From NCBI RefSeq assembly GCF_016653635.2, contig NZ_CP067420.1, positions 4,366,001-4,430,000 of the forward strand: a stretch of 64,000 bases of DNA. The letters are read 5' to 3'. Positions 55,790-63,443 of this stretch are shown here, in pieces. The stretch is from Skermanella sp. TT6 (GTDB taxonomy: Bacteria; Pseudomonadota; Alphaproteobacteria; Azospirillales; Azospirillaceae). The notes beneath the pieces are model-generated. The model was not told where the DNA came from. It did not search any database and was given only the letters and a program-made list of their open reading frames with translations. Each line of letters starts with the position of its first letter. The first letter of the stretch is position 1. The position numbers and the translations under genes were made by a program.

Positions 55790-56971
55790 TCAGAAATCCA
55801 GGCGGGTGCTCAGGATGGCGACGATGCCTTCGTTGCTCGTGGTGCTGGTCGCGCCGGTCGCGGCGTCCACGTTGCGCAGGTCCTCGTCCACGTACATGAC
55901 GTCGCCCTGGACCACGAAGCCGGGGGCCAGGGTGTAGGCGGCGCCGCCGCCGTAGGTCTTGTAGGAGGAGGCATAGGTCGCGGGGGTCACGCCGCCGAAG
56001 TCGTCGAACTCCGGCCCGCCCTTGAAGCCTTCGGCGTCGGCGTAGGACAGGCCGACCGCGAGCGGGCCCGCCGTGTAGCTGACGCCGACATGCCAGATGC
56101 TGGTGTCGCCCGACGTCGCCGGCACGCCGGAAACCGCGTTGTAGTCGCCGCCGTCGATGTACCCGCCGCCGACGGCGAAGCCGCCGAAGCCGACCTGGCC
56201 GCCGACCTGCCACGCCCAGAAGTCCTCGAGCGACGGTCCGCCGACGGTGCCCAGGTCCTGGCCGGTCGCCGTGCTGCCGGTGGCGCCCGCCGCCACCGAG
56301 AAGCCGGAGAACTCGCCGGTGTAGTTGGCGCCGAACTCCCAGAAATCCTTGTAGCCGCCGGCGGTCTTGAAGCCGACGACGTCCTGGCCCTCGCTACCGT
56401 CCTGCGTGGCGTAGCTGACGCCCGCCTGGATGCCGGCGAACCGCGGCGTCAGGTACATGATCTTGGTGGCGTCGCCGGAGTCCGGCGCCTGCACGACGCT
56501 GCCGGTCGGGAGGCCGCCCAGGGCGAAGCCGGCGCGCGGGCCGACGTCCGGGGTGTTCTCCAGGAAGAGGTAGCCGTCGCCGTCGATCTGCTCGACGCCG
56601 ATCAGGGGAGCGTAGATCGACAGGGTGTCGGCGGCGCCGTCCAAGTCGCCGAGCTCGATGCGGCCCCAGGTGCCGCCGAGATAGACCGACGCCTCGTCGG
56701 TGCCGACGCTGTTCGAGGCGGCGCCGATGCTGTTCTGCAGCTCGACCTTGGCACCGTAGAGAAGGCCGTTGTCAGCCTTGCCGTCGGCCCGGACGACGAT
56801 CTCGGTCTCCAGCGCGAACTCGCGGCTGGTCCGGTTCGAGGCGTCGTCGTCGTAATAGGCGCCGAAGAACTCGGTGTAGCCGCCGAGGCTCACGACGAGC
56901 TGCGCCTGGGCGGACTGCGCGGCAAGGGAGACCGCGGCGACGGCCGTGGTGGCAAGGAGGAGATTTCTCAT
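55790..56971 (-). CDS. Outer-membrane porin
   Basis: 393 aa general porin. A signal peptide (NLLLATTAVAAVSLAAQSA, cut before Gln-Leu) is followed by a beta-barrel of alternating strands beginning VVSLGGYTEFFGAYYDD and ending with the aromatic terminus TRLDF required by the BAM machine. The Gly/Ala/Tyr-rich composition is typical of Rhodospirillales porins. The start ATG 56971 follows GGGGAA. Confidence 0.88.
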   Translation of the reverse strand: MRNLLLATTAVAAVSLAAQSAQAQLVVSLGGYTEFFGAYYDDDASNRTSREFALETEIVVRADGKADNGLLYGAKVELQNSIGAASNSVGTDEASVYLGGTWGRIELGDLDGAADTLSIYAPLIGVEQIDGDGYLFLENTPDVGPRAGFALGGLPTGSVVQAPDSGDATKIMYLTPRFAGIQAGVSYATQDGSEGQDVVGFKTAGGYKDFWEFGANYTGEFSGFSVAAGATGSTATGQDLGTVGGPSLEDFWAWQVGGQVGFGGFAVGGGYIDGGDYNAVSGVPATSGDTSIWHVGVSYTAGPLAVGLSYADAEGFKGGPEFDDFGGVTPATYASSYKTYGGGAAYTLAPGFVVQGDVMYVDEDLRNVDAATGATSTTSNEGIVAILSTRLDF

Positions 56972-57206
56972 GACGATTCCCCGATCGGGTCGAACGTTAA
57001 GCGTCGCATCATCAGAGCGGCCAATAGGTGCGTATGCAACTATTACCGACGCGACGGATAGTGATGACGGAAATATGATGCACAGCAGCAACACTTTGAA
57101 TCTTTACGGCAAATCCGTTCTTCATTAACGCAAAATCAATCTTGGACGGAAATCGCAACGCGCCTGGGCATCGCCTGTTGGAACGGTTTTCACCGGGAGA
57201 TCGACC

Positions 57207-57347
57207 ATGGCCGAGAACGACGGCAAGAAAGACGAAAAGCCCCAGCCGGGAACCGATGCCGACCGCGACAAGACGCTGACCGAGAAGGAGGAAGAGCGGT
57301 CGGGCGGCGAGAACAAGAGGACGCCCGGACCGGTCTACGACGTTTGA
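57207..57347 (+). CDS. Small charged protein (46 aa)
   Basis: 46 aa. ATG 57207 follows CGGGAGA. Sequence composed of Lys, Glu, Asp, Gly and Pro (MAENDGKKDEKPQPGTDADR at the start), ending PGPVYDV. Disordered and hydrophilic; similar in style to the protein at 55249. Divergent from the porin gene, upstream of the ligase-PYP unit. Confidence 0.55.
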   Translation: MAENDGKKDEKPQPGTDADRDKTLTEKEEERSGGENKRTPGPVYDV

Positions 57348-57382
57348 TCGATTTTTGAGCCTGATTTCCCGTTCGGACGGAT

Positions 57383-57410
57383 TTGCAACGCCGGTCCGAT
57401 GTGACACTAT
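57383..57410 (+). promoter_or_regulatory. Candidate promoter of the ligase-PYP kinase unit
   Basis: TTGCAA (57383-57388) and CACTAT (57405-57410) are 16 bases apart, 36 bases before the GTG start. The -10 is only a partial match. Confidence 0.3.
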
Positions 57411-57446
57411 CGGCGCGTCTTTTACTCCTATCGATGGTAAGGGCGC

Positions 57447-58685
57447 GTGGCCGGGGAAGCAGGAGAGTTCGGGTCCGGAGGAAGCTGGTGGTCGGACGAC
57501 CCGACCCTGGCGCGTTTCGTCGTCGACCTGATCGCGGGCGAGTTCACGCGCCTGCGGCCCGGTTCGCAGGCGTTCGCCGACCGTCCCGGCGGAGAAGCCT
57601 GGCGGAACGGCCCGATCGAGGCCGACAGCCTGGAGATGCTTCAGCTCTCGGCGGCGCTGGCCGAAGCGCTCGACCTGGCGGCCGCGCCGGGCACCGCCGA
57701 CTACCTGCCGGGCCGGCGGACCTTCGGCGGCCTGCTGGACATCTGCCGGTCGGCGCTTCCCCGGTGCGGCTCTCACATCACCTTCAGGACATCGGGCAGC
57801 ACCGGCGCGCCGAAGCCCTGCCGCCACCGCCTTGCCGACCTGGAGCAGGAGGCGGCGTTCCTGCGCACCCTGTTCCCAGGGCGGCGGCGCATCCTCGCCG
57901 CGGTGCCCTGCCACCATATCTACGGTTTCCTGATGACGATCCTGGCCGCCGCCCGCGAGGGCGGGACCAGGCTGCCCGTGGTCGATATCCGGGGACTGGC
58001 GCCGGCGGCGCTGGCCGGGCTGGCCATGCCCGGCGACCTGATCGTCGGCCATCCCGCCTTCTGGTCGGCGTTCGTGCGCGGCGGGGCCGCCCTGCCCGCC
58101 GGCGTCCAGGGCTCGGTTTCCACCGCCCCTTGCCCGGCCGGGACGGCCCGGGGCGCGGTCGGGGCCGGTCTCGACCGTCTCGTCGAACTGTACGGATCGT
58201 CGGAAACCGCCGGCATCGGCTGGCGCGACGATCCGGCCGACGGTTTCCGGCCGATGCCCCACTGGCGCCGCGTCGGGGACGCCGTCCTGCGCCGGACCTA
58301 CGCCGACGGCACGGAAGGGGACGCCGCGGCGCCGGACCGGCTGGACTGGACCGCGGACGGCCGCTTCCGCGTCGCGGGGCGCCTGGACGGTATGGTCCAG
58401 GTCGGCGGCGTCAATGTCTCCCCCGAGCATGTCGGGCGGCGCCTGCGCGAGCATCCCTGGGTCGCCGACGCGGCGGTACGGCTGATGGGCCCGGCGGAAG
58501 GCGACAGGCTGAAGGCCTTCATCGTGCCGGCCCCGGGCGCTCCAGCCGGACCGGAACTCCATCGGGCGCTGACGGGCTGGATCGACCGTAACCTGACCGT
58601 CCCGGAACGGCCCCGGGCTCTGACCTGCGGGCCTTCGCTGCCTTCGGACGCCCTCGGCAAGGATGCGGACTGGACCGTTGCCTGA
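57447..58685 (+). CDS. p-Coumarate:CoA ligase of the PYP-activation type
   Basis: 412 aa ANL-superfamily ligase, much shorter than usual acyl-CoA ligases (500-600). The start is GTG 57447 behind AAGGG. Motifs: phosphate loop TSGSTGAPK (115-123), CHHIYGF, YGSSETAG (249-256), DGMVQVGGVNVSP, and a C-terminal Lys405 (LGKDADW). The first 100 residues are not an ordinary ligase N-domain; residues 56-66 (PIEADSLEMLQ) resemble a carrier-protein DSL site. Short ligases with this layout are known as the 4-coumarate:CoA ligase family for PYP activation and in aryl-polyene clusters. The next gene, 48 bases on, encodes a PYP domain, which strongly favours chromophore activation: p-coumaroyl-CoA would be loaded on the PYP Cys. 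Confidence 0.82.
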   Translation: MAGEAGEFGSGGSWWSDDPTLARFVVDLIAGEFTRLRPGSQAFADRPGGEAWRNGPIEADSLEMLQLSAALAEALDLAAAPGTADYLPGRRTFGGLLDICRSALPRCGSHITFRTSGSTGAPKPCRHRLADLEQEAAFLRTLFPGRRRILAAVPCHHIYGFLMTILAAAREGGTRLPVVDIRGLAPAALAGLAMPGDLIVGHPAFWSAFVRGGAALPAGVQGSVSTAPCPAGTARGAVGAGLDRLVELYGSSETAGIGWRDDPADGFRPMPHWRRVGDAVLRRTYADGTEGDAAAPDRLDWTADGRFRVAGRLDGMVQVGGVNVSPEHVGRRLREHPWVADAAVRLMGPAEGDRLKAFIVPAPGAPAGPELHRALTGWIDRNLTVPERPRALTCGPSLPSDALGKDADWTVA

Positions 58686-58733
58686 ACCATCGCCTGAACC
58701 TTTCCCGCCCCCTTCCAAGCCCGCGGCTCCGCC

Positions 58734-60650
58734 ATGACCACCCTGCTCGACCAGCCCGACATCCTCAAGACCTCCGCCGGAGCGGCCTTGCGGGAATTCA
58801 TCAACCAGATCGCCTGCCCGATCTTCGTCATCGACGTCGAGGATGCCGACGGAACCGGAGGGTTCCGGGTCGCCATGCTGAACGACTGGTACGAGCGCGC
58901 CTTCGGCCTGAGCCATGCCGACTGCGCCGGCCGGCTGGTCGGCGAGGTGCTGGCGCCCTGCCTCGCCTACCGCATCACCGACCATTACCGGCAGTGCGTG
59001 GCAACCCGCGGACCGATCAGCTACGAGGAGGAGATCCGGCTGGGAGACCGCGTCTTCTGGACGCGGACCGTGCTGAACCCGCTGTTCCACGACGGGCGGG
59101 TCGTCCGCCTGGTCGGGACCTCCACCGACCTGACCGACCACCGCCGGCTGGAGCAGGCGCTGGAAGCCGCCCAGCGCATGGCCCGGCTCGGCTGGTGGCG
59201 CACCGACCTGGCGACGGGCGGCACGGTCTGGTCCGACATCCTGTACGGCATCCATGACCGCGACCCCGGCGCCGGGCCGCCCGATCCCGCCGGATTCCTC
59301 GACCTGGTCCATCCCCAGGACCGCGGTCTCGCGGCCCCGTCGGCGCGGGTCGGATCGTTCGACTATCGCATCGTCCTGCCCGACGGCGAGATCCGCTACC
59401 TGCACGAGGAGCGGGTCGTCCACAGCAGCGGCGACGGGCATCCGGTCGCCCTGTTCGGGACGGTGCAGGACGTCACCGCGAGCAAGCGGGCGGCCCTGGA
59501 ACTGATGGCGGCGAAGGAGCAGGCCGAGCGGGCCAACCAGGCCAAGACGTCGCTCCTCGCCAACATGAGCCACGATCTGCGCACGCCGCTGAACGCGATC
59601 ATCGGCTTCTCGGAGATCATGGCCGAGGAGATGCACGGCCCCCTCGGCAACCCGACCTACGTGGAATATGCCAGCGACGTCCTGTTCGCCGGCCGGCACC
59701 TGCTGGACATCATCAACGACCTGCTGGACATGGCCAGGATCGAGGCCGGCCAGGTCACGCTGAACGAGGAGACCGTGTCCGCGAAGCGCCTGCTGGGCGA
59801 CGTCGACCGGCTGCTGCGGGAGCGGGCGTCGAAGGCGCGGCTGAAGCTGACCGTGGCGCCCGCGCCGGACGACGTGGCCGTGGTCGCGGACCGGCGCCTG
59901 CTGCGGCAGGTGCTGCTGAACCTGGTGGGGAACGCGGTCAAGTTCACCGAGGCCGGCGGCGAAGTCACCCTGGCGGTCCATATCCTGGCCGACGGCCAGA
60001 TCTGCTTCACGACCTCGGACACCGGCATCGGGATCTCCGCCCGCGACCTGCCGGTCGCCCTCGCCCCCTTCGGCCGGATCGGCTCGCATCTCCAGGCGAA
60101 CACCGAAGGCACCGGGCTGGGGCTGCCGGTCGCCAAGGCGCTGGTCGAGCTGCATGGCGGCATGCTCCATCTCAATACCAGCCCGGGCGTCGGCACGACC
60201 GCCTTCATGACGCTGCCGTCCTGGCGGGTGCGCACGCCCGACGGCAGGCCGCCGGCCCCGACCATCGGCGGCCTCAAGGAGTTCTTCAGGATCGGCGACC
60301 GGGGCGTGTACGAACTGGTCGAGGAAACGGGCCGCGATGCCCTGGCGGAGCTGCCGATCGGCATCGTCCAGCTGGACCGGACGGGACGCGTCCTCAGCTA
60401 CAACGCCGCGGAGGAGAACTTCGCCGGGCGCAAGGCCGACCTGGTGATCGGCTGCGACTTCTTCCGCGACGTCGCCCCCTGCACCTTCACGCCGGAGTTC
60501 CACGGCCGTTTCCAGGAGGGCGTCGAGTCCGGGACGCTGAACATCATCTTCAGCTACGTCTTCACCTTCGACCAGCCCATGAAGGTGCTGATCGAGATGC
60601 GTTCCGGCCGCCAGCCCGGCACCGCCTGGCTGTTCATCCGCTGGATCTGA
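58734..60650 (+). CDS. PAS-PAS histidine kinase with C-terminal photoactive yellow protein domain
   Basis: 638 aa cytoplasmic kinase. PAS at about 20-133 and PAS at 145-250; HisKA with His280 (NMSHDLRTPLNAI); HATPase with N400 (VGNAVKF), DTGIGI and GTGLGLPVAKAL; then a PYP domain at about 512-638. In the PYP part Tyr556, Glu560, Arg566 and Cys583 fall at exactly the spacing of Tyr42, Glu46, Arg52 and Cys69 of Halorhodospira PYP (YNAAE, then DVAPCT); Phe576, Phe606 and Phe610 also match pocket residues. Thr50 is replaced by Ala564. No receiver domain and no cognate regulator adjacent. It probably carries a p-coumaroyl thioester and couples blue light to kinase activity. The 3' end overlaps the convergent acyltransferase by 17 bases. 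Confidence 0.92.
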   Translation: MTTLLDQPDILKTSAGAALREFINQIACPIFVIDVEDADGTGGFRVAMLNDWYERAFGLSHADCAGRLVGEVLAPCLAYRITDHYRQCVATRGPISYEEEIRLGDRVFWTRTVLNPLFHDGRVVRLVGTSTDLTDHRRLEQALEAAQRMARLGWWRTDLATGGTVWSDILYGIHDRDPGAGPPDPAGFLDLVHPQDRGLAAPSARVGSFDYRIVLPDGEIRYLHEERVVHSSGDGHPVALFGTVQDVTASKRAALELMAAKEQAERANQAKTSLLANMSHDLRTPLNAIIGFSEIMAEEMHGPLGNPTYVEYASDVLFAGRHLLDIINDLLDMARIEAGQVTLNEETVSAKRLLGDVDRLLRERASKARLKLTVAPAPDDVAVVADRRLLRQVLLNLVGNAVKFTEAGGEVTLAVHILADGQICFTTSDTGIGISARDLPVALAPFGRIGSHLQANTEGTGLGLPVAKALVELHGGMLHLNTSPGVGTTAFMTLPSWRVRTPDGRPPAPTIGGLKEFFRIGDRGVYELVEETGRDALAELPIGIVQLDRTGRVLSYNAAEENFAGRKADLVIGCDFFRDVAPCTFTPEFHGRFQEGVESGTLNIIFSYVFTFDQPMKVLIEMRSGRQPGTAWLFIRWI

Positions 60651-61785
60651 CGGCGTTCGCCCCTCCGCCGGCCGCGACGCCGGGCCGGCGGAGGGGCCGG
60701 GACGTCCAGCGGCGTCCCAGCCTCTGGATCGGCGCCTCGACCAGGAAATACGCCGCGATGCCGGCCGCCGCCGATATCGCGATCGCGGCGGCCATGAAGA
60801 TCCAGGCGGCCGCCGCATCCTGCTCGACCAGCCCCAGCCGGTTCCAGGCCGTCCTGACCACCCCGAGCGTCAGGATATGGGTCAGGTAGATCGAATAGGA
60901 CGCGTCGCCCAACAGGGTCAGCAGCCCGTACTTCCGGATCGCGTCCCTGAGTTCCAGCGACAGGCAGCCGACCACCGTCAGGACGGCCGGAACGCCCCAG
61001 ACCAGCAGCCGCGTCTCGGGAATTTCCCACGGGGTCAGCGCGACCATCCAGACCAGCCCGACGGCGATCGCCGACAGGGCGGCCCAGGCCGGCAGCGCCA
61101 GCCGTCCCTCCAGGTACAGCCGGCCGATCAGCATTCCGGCCGCGAACTCCAGGATGATGGAGTCCGCGAAGAAGATCAGGACCGGATCCCTGAAGGGAAC
61201 GACCAGGCCGGTCACCGAGATCGCCGCGAACAGCGCGGAGATCGCCGGGATGATCAGGGCGCGCGGCAGGAACAGGGCCGCCGCGAAGAGCAGGTAGAAG
61301 AACATCTCGTAATTGAGGGTCCAGCCCGGGATCAGCAGGGGCCAGATCCGGGTCGGCGCGGCCGGATAGAAATGCGGGACGAAGAACAGCGACTTCAGCA
61401 CGTGCTCGGGCGTCAGCTCCACCGCCCGGAACAGGGTCGGCAGCAGGAGGGCCGCCGCCGCGACGGCCAGCGTCACGAGCCAGTACATGGGAACGATCCG
61501 CACGACGCGGTTCCTGAGGAAATCGCCCGGCGTGGTCGGCCGCAGGGACGTCGTCACCCACATGATGAAGCCGCTGATGACGAAGAAGATGTCCACGCCC
61601 GCCTGTCCGAACAGCCAGACGCCGCCCGTGTAGAACACCTCGAAGTCGGTGATCTGGTAGCGCGCGTGGTGGAACACCACCAGGAGAGCCGCGAACGCCC
61701 TCAAATACTGAATTGAAATAATATTAAATTTAATATTCCCCAAGGGTTGCCGAGCGGGAGAACGCGATGTGATCGTCTGACTCAT
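60634..61785 (-). CDS. Acyltransferase 3 family membrane protein
   Basis: 383 aa OafA/YrhL-type enzyme with about ten membrane segments that acylates surface sugars. The start ATG 61785 (MSQTITSRSP). The catalytic His is in VVFHHARYQ, and GVDIFFVISGFIMW and ASYSIYLTHILTL are family signatures. It likely modifies exopolysaccharide or LPS. Convergent with the PYP kinase gene. Confidence 0.9.
   Translation of the reverse strand: MSQTITSRSPARQPLGNIKFNIISIQYLRAFAALLVVFHHARYQITDFEVFYTGGVWLFGQAGVDIFFVISGFIMWVTTSLRPTTPGDFLRNRVVRIVPMYWLVTLAVAAAALLLPTLFRAVELTPEHVLKSLFFVPHFYPAAPTRIWPLLIPGWTLNYEMFFYLLFAAALFLPRALIIPAISALFAAISVTGLVVPFRDPVLIFFADSIILEFAAGMLIGRLYLEGRLALPAWAALSAIAVGLVWMVALTPWEIPETRLLVWGVPAVLTVVGCLSLELRDAIRKYGLLTLLGDASYSIYLTHILTLGVVRTAWNRLGLVEQDAAAAWIFMAAAIAISAAAGIAAYFLVEAPIQRLGRRWTSRPLRRPGVAAGGGANAVRSSG
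60660..60696. terminator. Strong hairpin just after the PYP kinase stop
   Basis: A 14-bp perfect stem (CCCCTCCGCCGGCC at 60660-60673 with 60683-60696), loop of 9 bases, beginning 10 bases after the stop. It lies within the 3' coding end of the acyltransferase. No T run, so termination by it is uncertain. Confidence 0.35.
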
Positions 61786-62167
61786 GTTCAACCACAATAT
61801 ATGTCGATGTCGGTTGCCCATGATAACAGAACGTCGGCTTGGAAGCCTCTCGGCGGAGACGGCGAACTGGAAGCTACTACGCTTGATGCGCGCTTTCGAT
61901 TACGGGTTACGCTAGTGGTTCTGCACAGTGGTTTTTGATGACGTTCGGCGGAGCGGAGTGCGGTAGGTCGGCCTCCGGCCGTTCCACCCGCCGAGCTGTG
62001 TTGCGCCATGGGCGCAACCTACGGCTCGATGCAGGGCGGAGGCGATGCGGGCCGACGATCGTAGGTTGCGCCCATGGCGCAACGCTTCGGATCAGCTGTC
62101 TCGGGCGGATTGACCGGATCGCGTACGGCTCTAATCAATCAGAAACACTGTGCCGGGCCGCAGCCGC
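61786..62167. other. Intergenic region with palindromic repeats
   Basis: About 380 bases without a gene. It holds the GTAGGTCGGCCT core (61963-61974) and the inverted pair at 62001-62082. AT-rich sequence at 61715-61800 probably contains the acyltransferase promoter. Confidence 0.5.
61963..62082. repeat. Extragenic palindromic element (TTGCGCCATGGGCGCAA type)
   Basis: A 23-base segment at 62001-62023 (TTGCGCCATGGGCGCAACCT and onward) is repeated exactly in inverted orientation at 62060-62082; each copy is itself a hairpin (TTGCGC/GCGCAA). Just before them is GTAGGTCGGCCT (61963-61974), shared with the element at 11273-11368, so two elements of one family share this termini type. Confidence 0.7.
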
Positions 62168-62503
62168 TCAGTCCGGAGGGGAGTCGCTCCAGTCGCCGAG
62201 CGACATGATCGAGATCGCGAGGCCGACGAAGCCGAACAGGATCGCCATGCCCCAGATCAGCAGCAGGGCCCCGGTCAGGTCGCCGGGCGAGGCGCCCGCT
62301 CCCAGCGTCAACGCCCCGATGCCGCCGACATCGGCCGCGATCAGGGCGGTCGCCGTCACCGCTCCCCCGGCGAAGCCCGCGCCGAAGGCGCCCGCCAGCC
62401 TGCGCAGGATGGGTCGTTCGTGCCGCAGCGGCCATCCGGGACCGCTTCGCCGTTCGCCGGGGTCGGACATGCCATGCACCCTGTCTGCCATCGGGTCATC
62501 CAT
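62168..62503 (-). CDS. Small membrane protein (111 aa)
   Basis: 111 aa with two predicted membrane segments (AGFAGGAVTATALIAADVGG and LTGALLLIWGMAILFGFVGL), a basic, Arg-rich N-terminus and an acidic tail (GDWSDSPPD). ATG 62503, with ATG 62491 and 62470 also possible. Family not recognised. Confidence 0.65.
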   Translation of the reverse strand: MDDPMADRVHGMSDPGERRSGPGWPLRHERPILRRLAGAFGAGFAGGAVTATALIAADVGGIGALTLGAGASPGDLTGALLLIWGMAILFGFVGLAISIMSLGDWSDSPPD

Positions 62504-62628
62504 AAACTGTTCCGTTCCTCGCGGGATTGCGAATCTTCAATGCGGGCAAATCGCGGCGGATGCACGCTCCCTGTCGGGTTTCGCATCCTGCGCCCCTGTC
62601 GGGCGCACCGCTCGGGGAGTTCCACACC

Positions 62629-62733
62629 ATGCATCTCGATTACGAGGCCTATGTCGCGCTCGGCTTCCTCGCCGCCACGGTCGGCGTGACCGTCGGGCTG
62701 TTCTGGTTTCTCCTGTCCCGCAGGATGAAGTAG
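62629..62733 (+). CDS. 34-residue single-pass membrane protein
   Basis: 34 aa: MHLDYEAYVALG followed by one membrane segment and the basic end SRRMK. ATG 62629 has GGGGAG about 11 bases upstream. Topology would be N-out. Too short for similarity-based identification; similar very small proteins often act as regulators of larger membrane complexes. Confidence 0.5.
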   Translation: MHLDYEAYVALGFLAATVGVTVGLFWFLLSRRMK

Positions 62734-62800
62734 GGGATCGGCCGGGAATACCGGCGTACTCGTTCTCCTGGACAATACGCTCCGTCGCCTTGTAACAGGA

Positions 62801-62833
62801 ACCTTCGGACCGGCGGACGGCCGGTCCGAAGGT
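62801..62833. repeat. Perfect 13-bp hairpin upstream of the 193 aa gene
   Basis: ACCTTCGGACCGG (62801-62813) pairs with CCGGTCCGAAGGT (62821-62833) around a 7-base loop, ending 28 bases before ATG 62862. No T run, so it could be a leader structure or a terminator of the 34-residue gene. Confidence 0.55.
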
Positions 62834-62861
62834 CCTTGCAGAAGGCAAAGAGCACATCCCC

Positions 62862-63443
62862 ATGGAACAAGAGTACCGGCCGGTTTCCCCGGAGGCCCAG
62901 GTCGAAGCGTTGCGCACGCTCGTCGCGGCCGTGACCGCCGCCCGCGACGGCGGCTCGCCGGAAGCGGGCCTGGCTCCGGGCCTGCTGGACGTCCTGGACG
63001 GCCTGGAACCCCGGGACTCGGCGCTGGTGTCGGAACTGCTGATGAGCATAGCGTTCCGGGCGGGCGCCCGGGTGTCCGAACGCTATCCCTACATCGAGTT
63101 CGCGATCCATCTCGGGCGGGCGGCCCTGGGCGAGGAAGGCGGCGGCGACCCCGCCGACTTCCTCCAGGACCGGCTGCCGGCCTGGGACGTGCTGGAGCCG
63201 GCGCTGCGGACCATGCGCCGCCACGGTCGGCGCTGGTGGTCGCGCAATTCCCAGGGCGACCCGATCGACCTGCTCCAGGCCTATGCCCTGGGAGCGGCCC
63301 AGCTCGCCTGCCTGGGCCATTCCGACCAGGATTCCGGCCGCCTCGCCGCCTCCGGGCTGCTGTTCACCGCCGCGGCGCAGATCCTGACCCTGCGTCGGAT
63401 CGAGGACCCGGCCGCCTGGGAACAGGACCAGGAAGCGGGCTAG
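62862..63443 (+). CDS. Hypothetical soluble protein (193 aa)
   Basis: 193 aa, helical and acidic, with no membrane segment or signal. Segments such as SALVSELLMSIAFRAG and LLQAYALGAAQLACLGHSD suggest an all-alpha fold. ATG 62862 has only a weak ribosome site (AAGG further upstream). Family unknown. It overlaps the convergent transporter gene by 4 bases. Confidence 0.7.
   Translation: MEQEYRPVSPEAQVEALRTLVAAVTAARDGGSPEAGLAPGLLDVLDGLEPRDSALVSELLMSIAFRAGARVSERYPYIEFAIHLGRAALGEEGGGDPADFLQDRLPAWDVLEPALRTMRRHGRRWWSRNSQGDPIDLLQAYALGAAQLACLGHSDQDSGRLAASGLLFTAAAQILTLRRIEDPAAWEQDQEAG

Noticed and set aside
57447-58685. Aryl-polyene pathway ligase
   Set aside because: Ligase pattern fits, but there are no ketosynthase, dehydratase or carrier genes nearby, while a PYP domain is encoded next door.
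57012-60818. Very long open frame antisense to the ligase and PYP kinase (over 1200 codons)
   Set aside because: Arg/Gly/Pro/His-rich translation with no domains, no ribosome site; a by-product of high GC in the third position of the true genes.
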